Below are positions 62,197-64,000 of a DNA stretch of 64,000 bases, piece after piece. This DNA comes from Catalimonadaceae bacterium JC749. Its GTDB lineage: Bacteria; Bacteroidota; Bacteroidia; Cytophagales; Cyclobacteriaceae. Position 1 is the stretch's first letter. Each line of letters starts with the position of its first letter. Both the position numbers and the translations under genes were made by a program. Below the pieces are notes generated by a model. It was given only the letters and a program-made list of their open reading frames with translations. It had not been told where the DNA came from and searched no databases. Location of the stretch: assembly GCA_021730635.1 (NCBI GenBank), contig JAJNNC010000006.1, positions 372,001-436,000 on the forward strand. Reading direction: 5' to 3'.

Positions 62197-63540
62197 TTAT
62201 GGTCTGATGATAGTGCCATCGTCTTTTCTGACCGTCCAGCTGGATTTGGTGGTCATCGGATATTTGGCTGCCAGTTTTTCATCGATTTCCACGCCAAATC
62301 CTGGTGCTTCATTCACAGACATATAGCCGTTGTTCATGGTCGGCGCGCCGGGAAACACTTCTTTTACCTCGTCCGGGAAAAGAGCCGCTTCCTGTATCCC
62401 AAAATTCCAGAGCGCCAGATCCATGTGAGCCTGGGCGGCATGCCCTACCGGTGACACATCGCCGGGACCATGCCAGGCTGTGGCGATCCCAAAAAATTCA
62501 CCCAGGCGGGCCACCTTCATGGCAGGTGTGAGCCCTCCAATCTGAGAAACGTGAATTCTGATAAAGTCAAACCAATGGTTGACCATGGGCAACTTAAACT
62601 CATTGATATTGTTGAACAGCTCTCCCATGGCAATGGGCACAGCGGTACTAGCTCTCAGCTCTTTAAACCACTCCATATTCTCCGGGGAGAAAGGATCTTC
62701 AATAAAGAAAGGATGGTATTCTTCCAGATTCTTGATCATGTTAATGGCATCGATGGGAGCTACCCGCTCATGGATATCATGCAAGAGTTCTACCTCCTCG
62801 CCGCAAGCTTTGCGCACCGCTTCAAACATTTTCGGCACGGATTTCAGATAAGTACCCTGACTCATATAGCCGTCTGTTTCCTGGGCAAAGCCTGCCTTCT
62901 TAAAGTCAGGCGTACCGGAGATGCCAGCGCCCCCATAGCCTCCCTGCTGTATCCGGATATACTTATACCCCCGGTCCATGAAGCTTTGCACATCGGTGGC
63001 CACCTCCTCCGGCGTTTTGCCGTTGGCGTGACCATAGCAGGGAATAGCAAACCGCACTTTACCCCCCAGCAGTTGATACACCGGCATCCCTGCTCTTTTC
63101 CCTTTGATATCCCACAGGGCCTGGTCTAAGCCGCTTAGAGCATTATTCAGCACGGGGCCGTTTCGCCAGTAGGAACTGACATAGGCCGACTGCCACATAT
63201 CTTCTATGTTATCCACATCTTTGCCGGCACAAAACTCATTCAGATATTCAACGGCAGGTAATACGGCAAAAGCCCTTTGCGTGAAGGTAGCACAACCCAA
63301 TCCATACAAGCCAGGTTCGGTAGTTTCCACTTTCACAACGATTAAATTAGAGCCACCGGGACGGGTCCCAATGGCTTTTACACTTTTGATTTTAATAGGA
63401 GCCATCCCTTTGGCATAAGCAGGTTTCTCCTGGGCTACTGCGCTGGAAACACCTCCGAACAAGCCCAGCATTCCTGCCGAGCCAAGTCCCAGCATTTTCA
63501 TTGAATCACGTCGATTCCATTTTTTTTGATTTTCTGTCAT
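62197..63540 (-). CDS. Exported mannonate dehydratase-like enzyme (ManD group, enolase superfamily)
   Basis: 447 residues with a signal region (NRRDSMKMLGLG; twin Arg, then a hydrophobic stretch ending AVAQ), so it is likely exported. The ManD-like pattern is visible: YGLGCATFTQRAFAV, D255 and H257 in LLHDIHERVAP, E281 in FFIEDPFSPEN, E307 in IAMGELFN, and H357 in TAWHGPGDVSPVGHAAQAHMDLAL. Metal and acid/base positions are intact. ManD-group enzymes dehydrate D-mannonate or D-gluconate, often slowly; the RspA name is also used. It lies 165 bp from the DgoD-like gene on the same strand. Confidence 0.9.
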   Translation of the reverse strand: MTENQKKWNRRDSMKMLGLGSAGMLGLFGGVSSAVAQEKPAYAKGMAPIKIKSVKAIGTRPGGSNLIVVKVETTEPGLYGLGCATFTQRAFAVLPAVEYLNEFCAGKDVDNIEDMWQSAYVSSYWRNGPVLNNALSGLDQALWDIKGKRAGMPVYQLLGGKVRFAIPCYGHANGKTPEEVATDVQSFMDRGYKYIRIQQGGYGGAGISGTPDFKKAGFAQETDGYMSQGTYLKSVPKMFEAVRKACGEEVELLHDIHERVAPIDAINMIKNLEEYHPFFIEDPFSPENMEWFKELRASTAVPIAMGELFNNINEFKLPMVNHWFDFIRIHVSQIGGLTPAMKVARLGEFFGIATAWHGPGDVSPVGHAAQAHMDLALWNFGIQEAALFPDEVKEVFPGAPTMNNGYMSVNEAPGFGVEIDEKLAAKYPMTTKSSWTVRKDDGTIIRP

Positions 63541-63594
63541 TGTGCGATCTGTTACTAAAGATTTAAAGTTAGACTGTATTGGGGAAGATAATCA

Positions 63595-64000
63595 TTACAG
63601 CGCAACATCCCACCAGATACGGGTATCCAAATTATCAGGTCCCTGCCGGGAAATCGCATCCGTTACATTCTGCTGATTGGTAATGATTTCGCTATCAGGA
63701 TAAGGCATCCGCCGGATGAACTCTTCCTCTATTTCCGAACCTGGGTAAGGGTTGGGCTCCAGATCAGGATAGCCGCTTCGGCGGAAGTTGGCCCACAATT
63801 CAGAACCGTTGAGGAAAGAAGCGACCCAATACTGAGTATTGATCTGCTCGAAGGCCGTAGCCATCTCCAGCGGATGAGCATCCAGATAGGCCTGTATGTC
63901 ACTTTCCGCAATGACAGCACTTGGGTCATAGAGGGCCATTTGCTCCATATTGGCTCTGATCCCGCTTTCAAACAGTTCAGCGGCATCACCGGTCACCCAC
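63595..64000 (-). CDS. SusD/RagB-family lipoprotein, C-terminal part only (cut by window)
   Basis: The minus-strand frame has its stop at 63595 and stays open to the right edge, giving about 135 C-terminal residues; the start lies outside. The segment contains the SusD_2-type end: GDAAELFESGIRANMEQMALYD, YWVASFLNGSELWANFRRSGYPDLEPNPYPG, FIRRMPYPDSEIITNQQNV. The WANFRRSGYP stretch is a hallmark of this SusD subfamily. A partner SusC should lie just outside. It sits 54 bp past the start of the ManD-like gene, suggesting one transcript. Confidence 0.9.
   Translation of the reverse strand, partial: WVTGDAAELFESGIRANMEQMALYDPSAVIAESDIQAYLDAHPLEMATAFEQINTQYWVASFLNGSELWANFRRSGYPDLEPNPYPGSEIEEEFIRRMPYPDSEIITNQQNVTDAISRQGPDNLDTRIWWDVAL

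Noticed and set aside
62470-63129. 219-codon plus-strand frame opposite the ManD-like gene
   Set aside because: Mirror frame of a well-supported enzyme gene.

Overview
The window looks like a chromosomal segment of a Bacteroidota bacterium, most likely of the Cytophagales type. The grounds are an adjacent SusC/SusD receptor pair, a second SusD-like gene at the right edge, many Bacteroidetes lipoproteins with signal peptides, LytTR/His-kinase signalling, families common in the phylum (DUF4421, DUF4126, DUF4380, GH95) and weak Shine-Dalgarno signals. No rRNA, tRNA, CRISPR array or intact insertion sequence was recognised.

Layout. 1-7.2 kb (minus strand): an edge-truncated ThuA/sugar-dehydrogenase lipoprotein, a small conserved protein, an outer-membrane DUF4421 protein, then housekeeping metabolism (prephenate dehydrogenase, aminotransferase, phosphoglycerate kinase). 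7.3-12.9 kb: an exported M14 metallopeptidase, a small membrane protein, about 1 kb without a gene that holds a plus-strand terminator and a thrice-repeated palindrome, and an exported Gfo/Idh/MocA oxidoreductase. 13.4-29.7 kb: a compact hybrid NRPS-PKS locus with a C-A-PCP NRPS, a KS-AT-KR-ACP PKS, a type II thioesterase, an MbtH protein, an unrecognised 666-residue protein with a transglutaminase-like Cys/His/Asp pattern, a second C-A-PCP NRPS on the opposite strand, a coiled-coil protein and a phosphopantetheinyl transferase. 30-41 kb: a RES/Xre-type toxin-antitoxin pair, a translationally coupled kinase/ADP-ribosylglycohydrolase pair, a sulfatase, a DUF4126 protein, a DUF1537 kinase, a LytS/LytR-like two-component pair, a small zinc-peptidase-like protein and a small membrane protein. 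40.7-64 kb: a carbohydrate-utilisation region with two GH95 enzymes, SusC/SusD, an alcohol dehydrogenase, an aldo/keto reductase and a divergent LacI regulator. It continues with an Nramp-fold transporter lacking the metal motif, a sugar isomerase-like lipoprotein, a DgoK-like kinase, a PQQ/cytochrome c quinoprotein, a DUF4380 protein, two exported enolase-superfamily sugar-acid dehydratases and the C-terminal part of another SusD.

How the parts may work together (inference). In the biosynthetic locus, NRPS-1 plus the PKS module would give a beta-hydroxy-gamma-amino acid. The NRPS-1 specificity residues resemble a published Ile code, so the unit could be isostatine-like. NRPS-2 has residues resembling a Gln code. 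No terminal thioesterase or reductase domain exists, which makes the transglutaminase-like protein and the stand-alone thioesterase the only local release or editing candidates. In the sugar region, GH95 enzymes would free L-fucose or L-galactose from glycans, SusCD would import oligosaccharides, dehydrogenases would oxidise the sugar, enolase-type dehydratases would act on the acid, and DgoK would phosphorylate the 2-keto-3-deoxy acid. A dedicated aldolase was not seen in the window.
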